46,390 nucleotides of DNA from Myxococcaceae bacterium (lineage in GTDB: Bacteria > Myxococcota > Myxococcia > Myxococcales > Myxococcaceae): positions 1 through 46,390 of the forward strand of contig JAIBBQ010000028.1 in assembly GCA_019694595.1 (NCBI GenBank), written 5' to 3'. Position numbers and translations under genes: made by a program. Below are positions 24,440 through 33,749 of the stretch, in pieces (within the stretch, counting starts at the first letter, position 1; every line of letters starts with the position of its first letter). The notes below the pieces were generated by a model that was given only the letters and a program-made list of their open reading frames with translations, searched no databases and was not told the DNA's origin.

Positions 24440-25530
24440 GTCTTCAAGACCTCGCGCAGCGCCGTCACCAGCCGCTCGTTCTCGGCGGGGAGCCCGCACG
24501 AGATGCGCAGCGCCTGGGGCCAGCCGCTCCCCGGCACCGGCCGGGTGATCACGCCCTTGCGCAGCAGCGCCTCGAACACCGGGCCCGACGGCCGGCCGAG
24601 GTCGGCGAAGACGAAGTTCGCGTGGCTGTGCGGCACGGGAATGCCGAGGTCCTTGAGCGCTCCTTCGAGGAAGCGCAGCCCTTTCCAGGTCAGCTCGCGC
24701 GATGCCTTCACGTGCGCGGCGTCGTCGAGCGCGGCCACCGCCATCGCCTGCGCCATCGAGGTGAGGTTGAACGGCATGCGGGTGCGGTTGAGGTACCCCA
24801 CCAGCGGCGCCTGCATGATGCCGTAGCCCACGCGCAGCCCGGCGAGCCCGTAGATCTTCGAGAAGGTGCGCAGCACCAGCACGTTGGGCCGCGCGCGGTA
24901 GTAGTCGAGCCCGTTGGGGTACTCGGGCCAGTCGACGTACTCGAAGTACGCCTCGTCGAGCACCACCAGCGTCTCGGGCGGCACCTTCGCCAGGAAGGCG
25001 TCGAGTTCGCTCTTGGAGAACGCGGTCGACGTCGGGTTGTCGGGGTTGGCGAGGTACACCAGGCGGGTCTTCGGCGTCAGCGCCGCGGCCATGGCCTCGA
25101 GGTCGTACCGGTAGCCGCTCTTCATCGGCACTTCGCGGAACCTGCGGCCGTGCGACTGGAGCGCGACCTTGTACATCATGAAGCTGCCCGCGCTGAGCAG
25201 CGCCTCGTCGTCGGGCGTGGTGAAGGTGCGGATCACCAGCTCGATGATCTCGTTGGACCCCGAGCCGACGAAGACCTCGCTCGCCGAGACGCCGAGGTGC
25301 TTGGCCACCGCGTGCACCAGGCTGAAGTTGGCGCCGTCGGGGTACAGGTGCACCTTGTGGGCTGCGGCGTCGGCCAGCGCCAGCGCCTTCGGCGACGGGC
25401 CGAGCGGGTTCTCGTTGGAAGCGAGCTTGATGGGGTTCTTCACCCCGTATTCGCGCTCGGTCTCCTCGATGGGCTTTCCGGGGACGTACGGCTTGAGCGT
25501 CTCCACCCACTCGGGGACCAGGGGCCTCAT
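24436..25530 (-). CDS. hisC: Histidinol-phosphate aminotransferase
   Basis: A 364-residue PLP-dependent class II-type aminotransferase converting imidazole-acetol phosphate to histidinol phosphate. Family marks are [12 protein letters not shown] (36-47), NPDNPT (162-167), [10 protein letters not shown] (about 191-200) and the PLP lysine 225 in [16 protein letters not shown]. The ATG at 25530 overlaps the accA stop (ATGA). No other histidine genes are nearby, so it could also act on aromatic 2-oxo acids, as some HisC proteins do. Confidence 0.94.
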   Translation of the reverse strand: MRPLVPEWVETLKPYVPGKPIEETEREYGVKNPIKLASNENPLGPSPKALALADAAAHKVHLYPDGANFSLVHAVAKHLGVSASEVFVGSGSNEIIELVIRTFTTPDDEALLSAGSFMMYKVALQSHGRRFREVPMKSGYRYDLEAMAAALTPKTRLVYLANPDNPTSTAFSKSELDAFLAKVPPETLVVLDEAYFEYVDWPEYPNGLDYYRARPNVLVLRTFSKIYGLAGLRVGYGIMQAPLVGYLNRTRMPFNLTSMAQAMAVAALDDAAHVKASRELTWKGLRFLEGALKDLGIPVPHSHANFVFADLGRPSGPVFEALLRKGVITRPVPGSGWPQALRISCGLPAENERLVTALREVLKT

Positions 25531-26507
25531 GCGCGCTCCGCGGCTCCGGCGAACACGCCCATGGCGCGGAACTTCCGGTACCGGTCCGCGACCAGGGCGC
25601 TGGGCTTGAGGACCCGGAGCTGCTGGAGATGTCGCCGCAGGGCTGCGCCCACGGTCTGCGCGGTCGCCGCCGGGTCGCGGTGCGCGCCGCCCGCGGGCTC
25701 GGGCAGCACCTCGTCGATGACCTCGAAGGCCTTGAGGTCCTTCGCGGTGAGCTTGAGCGACTCCGCCGCCCGCTCCGCCTTGGAGGCGTCGCGGTAGAGG
25801 ATCGAGCTGCAGCCTTCGGGGGAGATCACCGAGTAGGTGCTGTTCTCGAGCATCAGCACCCGGTTGCCGACGCCGATCGCCAGCGCGCCGCCGGAGCCGC
25901 CTTCGCCCACCACGGTGGAGATGATGGGCACCTTGAGCGCCGCCATCACCTCGAGGTTGACGGCGATGGCCTCGGCCTGGCCACGCTCTTCCGAGCCGAT
26001 GCCGGGGTACGCGCCGGAGGTGTCGACGAAGGTCAGGATCGGCCGCTCGAAGCGCTCGGCGAGCTCCATCAGGCGGCGCGCCTTCCGGTAGCCTTCCGGC
26101 CTCGGCATGCCGAAGTTGCGGACCATGTTCTCCTTGGTCGAGCGCCCCTTCTGGTGGCCCAGCACCAGCACCGGCTGGCCGTCGAAGCGGGCGAAGCCGC
26201 CGATGAGGGCCGCGTCCTCGGCGAAGGCGCGGTCGCCCGCGAGCTCGCAGTAGTCGGTGAACAGCGCCTGGACGTAGTCGAGGAAGTACGGCCGCCCCGG
26301 GTGCCGGGACAGCTGCACCCGCTGCCAGCGGGTGAGGTCGGTGAAGATCTCCGACTGGAGCTTCTTCGCCTTCTTCTCGAGCTTGCCGATCTCGGCGGAC
26401 ACGTCGACCGAGCCGGTGGCGGACAGCGCCTTGAGCTCGGTGATCTTCTTCTCGAGCTCGATGATCGGGCGCTCGAAGTCGAGCGCATGCGTGGAGAGCA
26501 AAGCCAT
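25527..26507 (-). CDS. accA: Acetyl-CoA carboxylase carboxyltransferase subunit alpha
   Basis: A 326-residue subunit of acetyl-CoA carboxylase, which transfers the carboxyl group from biotin to acetyl-CoA in fatty-acid synthesis. Motifs are typical: an N-terminal helical stretch, GHQKGRSTKEN, FGMPRPEGYRKA, TSGAYPGIGSEERGQAEAI, GEGGSGGALAIGVG and SPEGCSSILYRD. The frame has an earlier Met, but the ATG at 26507 begins the conserved LDFERPI region, with a weak AAGG site. accD is not in the window. It is the first gene of a seven-gene overlapping or tightly spaced run ending with the ACE-like peptidase. Confidence 0.97.
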   Translation of the reverse strand: MALLSTHALDFERPIIELEKKITELKALSATGSVDVSAEIGKLEKKAKKLQSEIFTDLTRWQRVQLSRHPGRPYFLDYVQALFTDYCELAGDRAFAEDAALIGGFARFDGQPVLVLGHQKGRSTKENMVRNFGMPRPEGYRKARRLMELAERFERPILTFVDTSGAYPGIGSEERGQAEAIAVNLEVMAALKVPIISTVVGEGGSGGALAIGVGNRVLMLENSTYSVISPEGCSSILYRDASKAERAAESLKLTAKDLKAFEVIDEVLPEPAGGAHRDPAATAQTVGAALRRHLQQLRVLKPSALVADRYRKFRAMGVFAGAAERA

Positions 26508-26571
26508 GGAGTGCCGCCCTTGAAGCACCAACGAAGGCGCCCCCACAACTGCAAAACACCCACGCGCCGCG

Positions 26572-28509
26572 TCAGGCGGCCTTGATCTTGGCGGGCACGC
26601 TCAGGGCGTACCACGAGGTGCGGAACGCCTTGAGCTCGCGCAGCCCGGCCGGGTGACGGCCCAGCGCGGGCGCCACCGTGACCTGGAGCCCGATCTTCTT
26701 CTCGAAGGCCTTGGCGACCGCGAGCTCGTTGTTGCGGCGTTCCTCGGTGACCGGACAGGTGGTCTTGGGCAGCACCCGGTTCACCAGCACGCGCTCGACG
26801 GGGAGCTTCTTCGCCTTGAGGTACTCGACCAGGCGCTCGACCGGCGGCATGGCCAGTTCCTCGCCGCGGGTGACGACCACGAAGCGGCACTCGTTGGGGT
26901 TCAGGATCGCCGCCTCGAACCGCTGCACGTGCTTGAGGATCGCCGCCAGCTCGTCGGCCATGGGGCCCAGGCCCTTGGCGCGGTACTTGGTGAAGATCGC
27001 CAGCACGGTGGTGAGCCACTGCTTGGCCACCGCGGGCAGCTCGAGCAGCCGCATGGTGTTGCCGGTGGGCGCGGGGTCGATGACGATGCGCTTGAACCGT
27101 TCCTGCACCAGCGCGTCGGTGACGGTGGACATCGCCGCCAGCTCGTCCATGCCGGTGGGGGCGAGCTCCCAGAGGTTGCGCACGAGCTCGCGGTCGAGCG
27201 CGAACTCCTGGCCCTTCTGCTCGGGCCCGAAGGCCGCCTCGGCGCGCTCCTTGAACTTCTTGCGCAGGTTGCCGTACCAGGTCGCGAAGTCGATCTCGCG
27301 CGCGTACAGGCCCTTGGTGCCCTTCACCTGGGTCTCGGTGTCGGTCAGCCGGCTCAGCAGCACGTCGGACAGCGAGTGCGCGGGGTCGGCCGACAGCAGC
27401 AGCACCGGCCCTTCCTTCTCGGTCAGGGTCACCGCGGCGGCCGCGGCGCAGCTCGACTTGCCGACGCCACCACCACCCACGAAGAAGAGGAAGCGGGTGG
27501 GCGGCAGCGGAGGCGCCGCGATGGGGGGCATGCCCGGCGCGCGGACCAGCGCCGGCGGGCCTTCGGCCGCCGAGAACGCGAGCGCCTTGGTTTCCTTGCC
27601 CGACGCCCAGTCCTTGCCGAACTTCTTCACCTCGTCGAGGCCGCGGGGGCCGACGATGCGGCGCTGGAGCAGCTCGACCGGCACGCCGAGCGACTGGAAC
27701 TTGCGCACGTGGGGCGCCTGCAGGCCGCGGCGGTTGGCGACCTCGCGGCTGTCCTTCCCGTCTTCGATCTGGTCGGCGATGATCCGCGCGATGGGGATGT
27801 TGCGCTCGCGCAGCTGGGTGAACAGCCAGCGCACCTGCGCCTCGGGCACCGGCTCGGCCAGCGCGCAGAGGTGGAAGCCGAAGCGGGCCTCGTCCTTGAT
27901 GAAGGCGGTGACCGACTCGCAGCGCTGCGCCAGCACTTCGAGCTGGCCGTCGCCGCGGGGGGGCGGCGTCTTGCTGCCGGCGCGGGGCGGCTTCTCGCCG
28001 CGCTGGAGCGAGATGAGCTTGCGCAGCAGCACCGCGTGGTCGAGCGCGCGCACGGTGTGCGAGGCGCCCAGGCCGTCGACCACCACGCGGTCGAACTGCT
28101 TGGTCTCGATCAGCTCGACGAGGTGGAAGAGCGCGGCGACCTCGCCCAGGTTCGAGGCGTAGGCCTCGAGCAGCTTCTTCACGTCGTCGTCGGCGAGCAG
28201 CTGGCTCTTGAGCACCTTCTCGGTGAAGGCGGCCTTCACCTTGGCGGCGAGCGGCTCGGCGAGCGCCGCGTGCTCGAGCTCGCTGGCGAACAGCCCGCCG
28301 GTGCCCTTGCCGGGCAGGAGCTTGGTGGGCTTGCCCGAGAGCTTCTTCTTGAGGAGATCCGACAGGCCGCCGTTGGAGTCGAACGAGGTGAGGAGGATCT
28401 TCTCCTTGCCGTTGGTCTCCAGCAGGTTGAGCGCGAAGGCCGTGGAGAGGGTGGTCTTGCCCGCACCGCCCTTGCCACCGAACAGATGCAGAACCTTCGT
28501 CTCGCTCAT
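26572..28509 (-). CDS. Tandem ArsA/Get3-like ATPase
   Basis: A 645-residue cytosolic protein of two ArsA-type halves. The first half has a deviant Walker A GGKGGAGKTT (11-20) but FDSNGGLSD in place of DPAHSLSD, and DGLGASH in place of DTAPTGH. The second half has Walker A VGGGGVGKSS (344-353), lacking the signature lysine of the KGGVGKT form, but keeps DPAHSLSD (375-382) and DPAPTGNT (478-485). No arsenic genes are near, and I do not see the Cys pattern of an arsenite site. It is closer to a Get3-like or polar-assembly ATPase of unknown cargo. The ATG at 28509 is preceded by a leader with a bulged hairpin. Confidence 0.85.
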   Translation of the reverse strand: MSETKVLHLFGGKGGAGKTTLSTAFALNLLETNGKEKILLTSFDSNGGLSDLLKKKLSGKPTKLLPGKGTGGLFASELEHAALAEPLAAKVKAAFTEKVLKSQLLADDDVKKLLEAYASNLGEVAALFHLVELIETKQFDRVVVDGLGASHTVRALDHAVLLRKLISLQRGEKPPRAGSKTPPPRGDGQLEVLAQRCESVTAFIKDEARFGFHLCALAEPVPEAQVRWLFTQLRERNIPIARIIADQIEDGKDSREVANRRGLQAPHVRKFQSLGVPVELLQRRIVGPRGLDEVKKFGKDWASGKETKALAFSAAEGPPALVRAPGMPPIAAPPLPPTRFLFFVGGGGVGKSSCAAAAAVTLTEKEGPVLLLSADPAHSLSDVLLSRLTDTETQVKGTKGLYAREIDFATWYGNLRKKFKERAEAAFGPEQKGQEFALDRELVRNLWELAPTGMDELAAMSTVTDALVQERFKRIVIDPAPTGNTMRLLELPAVAKQWLTTVLAIFTKYRAKGLGPMADELAAILKHVQRFEAAILNPNECRFVVVTRGEELAMPPVERLVEYLKAKKLPVERVLVNRVLPKTTCPVTEERRNNELAVAKAFEKKIGLQVTVAPALGRHPAGLRELKAFRTSWYALSVPAKIKAA

Positions 28510-28547
28510 GGTGCTTCGCCTTTTGTCGGAGTCGGCCCGACTGCAAA

Positions 28548-28578
28548 CCCGGGAAGGGGCAGAATCCTTCCCCCCGGG
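28548..28578 (-). promoter_or_regulatory. Bulged inverted repeat in the leader of the tandem ATPase gene
   Basis: CCCGGGAAGG (28548-28557) pairs with CCTTCCCCCCGGG (28566-28578), giving ten base pairs with a three-base bulge and an eight-base loop, about 40 bases before the ATG. An A/T-rich patch with TTGACT (28626-28621, minus strand) lies upstream, but I find no convincing -10. It could be an mRNA hairpin controlling translation or a protein site. Confidence 0.35.
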
Positions 28579-28674
28579 CACACGTGAAGGGCGCGGACTG
28601 TCCTCGAAAATAGGGGTAAAAGTCAAGCGAGGTCGGGGATTTTCGCGGCCATCCCACGCCTGCCTACATGCCCG

Positions 28675-30900
28675 TCATCCGTAGCGTTTTCGGACCAGGA
28701 AGACGATGGCATCACGGGCCGAAGGGTCGGTGTACCCGTACCGCTGGCACATCGCGTCGAGGGTCTGCCGGACCTGCCCCTGCTCCTTGGCGCTCAAGGC
28801 GCCCTTCTCGTCGGACAGGTACTTGAGGATGTTCTCGACGTTGCGCTGGAGCTGCCGCTTCCGCTCGTCGTGGAAGTGATCTTTCAGGCGCTTGAAGAGG
28901 TCGGGGAAGATCCGCGTGAAGTCGATGGCGCCGTCGGGGTGGTCGATCTTGTGGGCGCCCACGGCCGCGATGAGCCCGCGGCGGAACTCGCCGGCGTCGT
29001 CGCCCTTGGGCATCACGTAGCCTTCGAACTCGGCCATGCGGCCTTCGTCGGGCTTCTCGGTCGCCCCGGTGTGCTTGTTGAAGATCTTCTCGCCCTTCAC
29101 CCAGTGCGAGACGAGCTGCAGGTAGCGCTCGAAGAGGTCCTTGTACTGGCCTTCGGAGATGAGGCCCATGGAATCGCGGACCTCGTGGTCGACCAGGTCG
29201 AGGTAGTCGTTCTCGACCGCGGCCACGAACTCGGTGTGGTCGTGGTAGCCGTCGACGACTTCCTGCTGCAGGAACTCGTAGACGGTCTTGTCGAGGCAGA
29301 GCGCGCGCAGCTCGGCGAAGACCGCGAGCGGGTGCAGCCCGTCGTGGTCGGCGCTCTGGGCGGCGTTGAAGAGCGCGGTCTTGATTTCCCGCGCGCTGGC
29401 GCCGCTGCGGCCTTCGTAGTTCGGCCAGCTGTCGGACTCCTCGTAGAGCCCCTGGGCGTGCTTGCGCAGCTCGTTGGCCTGGGCGAGCGTGAGTCGCTCG
29501 GGGGCGGTGCCGTCCTGGTAGAGCGCGAGCTTCTCGAGCGGCGAGAGGCGCTCGATGAGCGGCCGCACGTCGGGCGGGTAGCGCTCGGCGATGGGCTTCT
29601 TCAAGCGGGTGAGCACCGCCCACATCGCGGCCACCCGGGTGGCGTGGGGCGCGACGTGGCGGCCGACGGTCTCGTGGGTGACCTGGGCGTCGTAGATCTC
29701 CTGCTCGAGCTTCCAGCGGCGCAGGTACGGCACCCGCACCAGCTCGATGCGGCCCTTGAACGACGCGAAGTCGGGCAGCTCCTTGAAGGCCGCGAGGTGC
29801 TTCTCGTTGGCGCTGGCGATCAGCACTTCGTCGAGCTGCAGCGTGAAGTGCTCCAGCGACACCTCGCCGGTCTCGCTGGCGCCGAGCAGGTACTTGAAGG
29901 TCTCGAGCGGCCGCTTGAGCAGGTCCGAGTACTCGATGAGGCCGCGGTTGGCGGACACCAGCGGGCCGTGCGGCTCGTAGAGCACCACCGACTGCAGCGC
30001 GGGTGGCAGGTTGGCCTGGGTGCGGTCGGCGGTGATCTGGTGGTAGCCGGCGTCGACGCTCATCTGCGGCTCGACGGTGAAGGTGGCGGTCTGGTACCGG
30101 CGCGAGACGTAGAAGCGCTCGACCTGCACGTGGCGCAGCACCTTGAGCCAGTCGCCGTCGTTGGCGGCGAGCAGCGCGTCGAAGATGCGCTTCGACTTGT
30201 GGGACAGCTCGCCTTCGAGCAGGTACTGCGAGCAGACGAAGTCTTCGCCCTTGGCCTTGAGCGCGGGCTCGAGCAGCGCCTTGCGCTCGGAGCGGGGAAT
30301 CAGGAACAGCGGGTGCTCGCGCAGCGGCGAGGTGATGCGCACGTCGATGAACTCGGCCTCGAGGTGGGCGTAGGTGGCGAGCGCGCCCTTCTCGCCGCCC
30401 TTCTCGCCGCCGAAGCCGATGGCGCCCTTCACCAGCTTCTCGGTGGGGAAGACCCAGTTGAACGTGTACAGCGCGCCGTCGGGGCTCTGCGAGTAGCGCT
30501 CCATGCCGCGCTTGAGCGCGTCGACCAGGCTCGACTTCGCCGAGCCGTTCGGCCCGTGCAGCAGGATGAGCTTGTTGATGCGCCCCGAGCGGGTGAAGTT
30601 GCCCAGCAGCCGGTAGATCGCGTTCTGGACTTCTTCCTGGCCGGCGACCTTGCCGTCGCGCTGGCCTTCGGGCGCGTCGAAGATCTTGAAGCGGCGGATC
30701 TTGCCCGACGGGTGGCTCACCTGCTCGGTGCCGAACGAATCGATGGCATCCTTGAGGTACTGGGCGGCGTTGCGCGCCTGCGCGCGCGGCCGCTGCAGGA
30801 ACAGCTGCAGGTATTCCTCGAACGAGAGGATGGTGCGGTTCTTCGCGAAGTCGCTGGCGACCTCGGTGCCGACCGACTGGATGAAGCTGCGGGCGTCCAT
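28675..30900 (-). CDS. prkA: PrkA-type AAA+ serine protein kinase
   Basis: A 741-residue protein of the PrkA family: an AAA+ N-terminal part and a kinase-like C-terminal part, linked in other bacteria to starvation and sporulation. The Walker A reads GPNGSAKSS (116-124), with Ala where canonical P-loops have Gly just before the Lys. Further family stretches are TFNWVFPTEKLVKGAIGFG, YEPHGPLVSANRGLIEYSDLLKRPLETFKYLL and SLEHFTLQLDEVLIASANEKH. It is a little longer than the usual 640-690 residues. The normal partners (YeaH/DUF444 and SpoVR) are absent. It is divergent from the next gene across 92 bases. No strong ribosome site precedes the ATG at 30900. Confidence 0.92.
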   Translation of the reverse strand: MDARSFIQSVGTEVASDFAKNRTILSFEEYLQLFLQRPRAQARNAAQYLKDAIDSFGTEQVSHPSGKIRRFKIFDAPEGQRDGKVAGQEEVQNAIYRLLGNFTRSGRINKLILLHGPNGSAKSSLVDALKRGMERYSQSPDGALYTFNWVFPTEKLVKGAIGFGGEKGGEKGALATYAHLEAEFIDVRITSPLREHPLFLIPRSERKALLEPALKAKGEDFVCSQYLLEGELSHKSKRIFDALLAANDGDWLKVLRHVQVERFYVSRRYQTATFTVEPQMSVDAGYHQITADRTQANLPPALQSVVLYEPHGPLVSANRGLIEYSDLLKRPLETFKYLLGASETGEVSLEHFTLQLDEVLIASANEKHLAAFKELPDFASFKGRIELVRVPYLRRWKLEQEIYDAQVTHETVGRHVAPHATRVAAMWAVLTRLKKPIAERYPPDVRPLIERLSPLEKLALYQDGTAPERLTLAQANELRKHAQGLYEESDSWPNYEGRSGASAREIKTALFNAAQSADHDGLHPLAVFAELRALCLDKTVYEFLQQEVVDGYHDHTEFVAAVENDYLDLVDHEVRDSMGLISEGQYKDLFERYLQLVSHWVKGEKIFNKHTGATEKPDEGRMAEFEGYVMPKGDDAGEFRRGLIAAVGAHKIDHPDGAIDFTRIFPDLFKRLKDHFHDERKRQLQRNVENILKYLSDEKGALSAKEQGQVRQTLDAMCQRYGYTDPSARDAIVFLVRKRYG

Positions 30901-30992
30901 GGCTCGAGCTTAAGCGCTGGGCCCACGGCGTTGGCAGTTTCGGTGAGACGGTGTGCGCAAAGCGCGCCTGGTTGTGGCAGCGTGCCGGCGCG

Positions 30993-33746
30993 ATGCGTCG
31001 CTCTGCCCTCGCCTTCCTCGCGCTCGCGCTGTCCGCCTGCCCGACCCAGAACTCGCTGCCCTGCGCGAAGGACGCCGAGTGCCCCTCGACGCTGCGCTGC
31101 CGCTCGGGCGCCTGCGGGCCCATCTGCCTCGACGACTCCGAGTGCGGCACCGCCCAGGTCTGCCAGGGCGGCACCTGCCAGCCGCGGCCGGAGTGCGTGA
31201 AGACCGAGGACTGCGCCACCGGCTTCAGCTGCACCGCGGGCAAGTGCGCGTGCACCGGCGACTCGGCGTGCCTCGCCAACCAGACCTGCCTCAACGGACA
31301 GTGCATGACCCGCAAGCCGTGCACCGCCAACGCCGACTGTGCCGGCAGCGGCGGCCGCTGCGAGCTGACCCAGGGCCAGTGCCTGCCGGTGTGCCGGCTG
31401 GGCTCGGACTGCGCGCCGATGCTCGACCCCCGGGTGGCGCTCGCCATCTACAGCTGCCTGATGGGCACCTGCACCCGGCGGTGCCTCAACGATCAGACCT
31501 GCGGCATGTCGGGGCTCATCTGTCAGGGCGGCCTGTGCGAGGCGGCTCAGTGCAAGACGATGAGCGACTGTCCGATGAACCAGTACTGCACCAGCGCGAA
31601 CTTCGGGCGCTGCGCCGAGTACACGGTCTGCACCTCGTCGGATCAGTGCGACAAGGACCACGAGTGCCTCAAGTTCCCGTCGGGGCAGTGCCCGCCGGGC
31701 TTCGACTGCTCCAAGTCGATCTGCCAGGAACGCCAGCGCTGCGTGATCGACGGCGACTGCGTGCCGGCGGCGACCACCGCGAACCCGATGCCGGCGCAGA
31801 ACGGCTACTGCTCCGGCAACCACTGCCGGCCGGCGGTGAAGTGCAGCGGTGCGTCGTGCGCGGCGGGCTTCGAGTGCGTGGCGTCGCTGTGCGTGCCGGC
31901 GGCCTGCCGGGGCCACGCCGATTGCACCGGCGGCCAGTTCTGCGTCGAAGGCAAGTGCGCCTCGCCCCCGCCCGACATGGAGTACAGCATCCTGCAGCTC
32001 ACGCCCCTGCACGCGGTGCTCGAGGTGGGCGACGTGCTCCAGCTGCACCTGGTGGGCTTCGGCCTGGGCGGGGTGAGCAGCCCGGTGCCGAGCGCGAAGT
32101 ACGACGTGCTCGACGACCAGGGGCAGCCGTCGAGCCTGGCCACGGTCACCACCGGAGGGCTGGTGACGGCGGTCGGCCCCGGCACGGTGAAGATCCGCGC
32201 CAGCGTGACGGCGTCGGGCGCGCCGCCGAAGGACATGGTGCTCGCCATCTACCCGCACGTGACGAGCGGGCGGCGGGTGCTGGTGCTGCGCGACTCCACG
32301 CACCAGGGCCTGTCGGGCGTGGCGGTGAAGGCGTGCCTGGCGAGCGACTGCAGCGCGCCGCTCGAGGCCACCACCGACGCGATGGGCGTGGCGAGCTTCC
32401 CCGCGCTCGGGGCGGGCGCGATGCACGCGGTGGCGATCTCGCCGGCGGTGCGCACCGGCGACGGCCTGCCGCTCCTGGAGCGGGCGACCGCGCTGTCGGT
32501 GGAGACGGCGGACCTGGTGCTGCCGCTGCGGGAGAACCCGGTGCACGCGGCGGCGGGCTTCAACGCCACCATCGAGTTCGGCTCGGTGCACAGCTCGGGC
32601 ACGTACTGGGTCGGCCTGGGCGCGAGCAGCATCGGCGACCTGCCCGAGGTGAAGCTGGCGGAGATCCTCGGGGAGACGTTCCAGGTGGAGATCCCCGGCG
32701 TGGGCCAGAAGGTGCCGGTGCCCGGCGCGGTGGTACTCTACACCTCGCCCGGCTTCGGGATTCCGCAGGAAGTGAAGGGCAAGTCGCTGGGGCTGGGCCA
32801 GGCCGGCGAGGTGCGCGGCGGGGTGGCGTTCGCCGGGCGCGGCGAGCTCGACCAGGCGGCGCTGCTGCGCTCGACGCAGCTACTCGGGTACGTGGGCGCG
32901 TTCGACTACGCGGTGGTGCCGCCCTATTCCATCGCGTCGCTTTCGCGGGTGGCCGACACCGCCGACGTGGACAACGACGGGCTCTGCAGCAACGCGGGGC
33001 GCTGCCCGATGGGTTCGGAAGAGGTGCCCGACTACGCGCAGTTCCCGATGCTGAACTTCGCGCCGCAGCGCGAGCAGCAGCGTCGCAGCGAGATCGTGCT
33101 CCCCAAGCTGCCGTCGACCGCCGACCAGGTGGTGGTGGCGGCGGTGGAGACCACCAGCGAAGGCGGCGCGCTGCCGCTCGGCTTCTCGGCGGTGACGCCG
33201 GGGCCTCCGGCGGGCGACGGCACGCGCACCGCGGCGCCCTTCGTGCTGCGCAGCGGCGCCCCGTACTTCGGCGTCGAGGTGTCGACGCCGGGCGTGTGGG
33301 TGCTGGCGGGGAACAACGCGGGCACGCTGGTGACGTCGCGGCTGACGCGCGGTCCGACGCTGCCGGCGCGCATCCTGGTGGCGCCGATGATCCCCGGGCC
33401 GGGGGCGGGGTCCTACGCCGCGGCGACGCGCACCTTCGGGCCGTCGCAGCCCGACTGGGCGAGCGCGTACTCGAGCGGTGGCGAGCTGGCGCGGGTGACC
33501 ATCACCGGCAGCCAGAATCGCCACGTGGTGTACCTGCCGATGGTGGCCGGCCAGGGCACCTTCGCCCTGCCCCAGTCGCCCGCAGGGCCGGGGACCGACC
33601 CGCTCGGCGAAGGCATGCCGAGCCTCGACGTGGTGGCCTTCGACCTGGTGGGCAGCTCGAGCGCCGACGACGCCTTCGACCTCGCCGGCGCGCACCTCGA
33701 CACGCTCATCTCGGTGGTCGACGGGTACAGCAAGAGCTCGAAGTAG
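30993..33746 (+). CDS. Large Cys-rich lipoprotein with Ig-like domains
   Basis: A 917-residue lipoprotein. The lipobox is ALSAC with Cys16 when starting at the ATG at 30993, which fits better than the upstream ATG at 30951. Residues about 20-330 are a chain of short cysteine modules of the form CxxDxxC...C..G.C (for example CVKTEDCATGFSCTAGKC), each about 25-40 residues and disulfide-like. A Big2-type Ig-like domain follows (EVGDVLQLHLVGFG ... TVTTGGLVTAVGPGTVKIRA), then a carboxypeptidase-regulatory-like fold (GLSGVAVKACLASDC), and several hundred residues of beta-rich sequence I cannot name. It is probably a surface adhesin or binding protein. It is divergent from prkA. Confidence 0.85.
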   Translation: MRRSALAFLALALSACPTQNSLPCAKDAECPSTLRCRSGACGPICLDDSECGTAQVCQGGTCQPRPECVKTEDCATGFSCTAGKCACTGDSACLANQTCLNGQCMTRKPCTANADCAGSGGRCELTQGQCLPVCRLGSDCAPMLDPRVALAIYSCLMGTCTRRCLNDQTCGMSGLICQGGLCEAAQCKTMSDCPMNQYCTSANFGRCAEYTVCTSSDQCDKDHECLKFPSGQCPPGFDCSKSICQERQRCVIDGDCVPAATTANPMPAQNGYCSGNHCRPAVKCSGASCAAGFECVASLCVPAACRGHADCTGGQFCVEGKCASPPPDMEYSILQLTPLHAVLEVGDVLQLHLVGFGLGGVSSPVPSAKYDVLDDQGQPSSLATVTTGGLVTAVGPGTVKIRASVTASGAPPKDMVLAIYPHVTSGRRVLVLRDSTHQGLSGVAVKACLASDCSAPLEATTDAMGVASFPALGAGAMHAVAISPAVRTGDGLPLLERATALSVETADLVLPLRENPVHAAAGFNATIEFGSVHSSGTYWVGLGASSIGDLPEVKLAEILGETFQVEIPGVGQKVPVPGAVVLYTSPGFGIPQEVKGKSLGLGQAGEVRGGVAFAGRGELDQAALLRSTQLLGYVGAFDYAVVPPYSIASLSRVADTADVDNDGLCSNAGRCPMGSEEVPDYAQFPMLNFAPQREQQRRSEIVLPKLPSTADQVVVAAVETTSEGGALPLGFSAVTPGPPAGDGTRTAAPFVLRSGAPYFGVEVSTPGVWVLAGNNAGTLVTSRLTRGPTLPARILVAPMIPGPGAGSYAAATRTFGPSQPDWASAYSSGGELARVTITGSQNRHVVYLPMVAGQGTFALPQSPAGPGTDPLGEGMPSLDVVAFDLVGSSSADDAFDLAGAHLDTLISVVDGYSKSSK

Positions 33747-33749
33747 CGC

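Noticed and set aside
26572-28509. Arsenite pump ATPase of an ars operon
   Set aside because: No arsB, arsC, arsD or arsR nearby, the usual Cys pattern is not seen, and the first half is degenerate. Only family-level similarity is supported.
30901-30992. Sigma-54 type promoter in the gap between prkA and the Cys-rich lipoprotein
   Set aside because: TGGCA-like patches occur, but none has a GC element at the required -12 distance on either strand.
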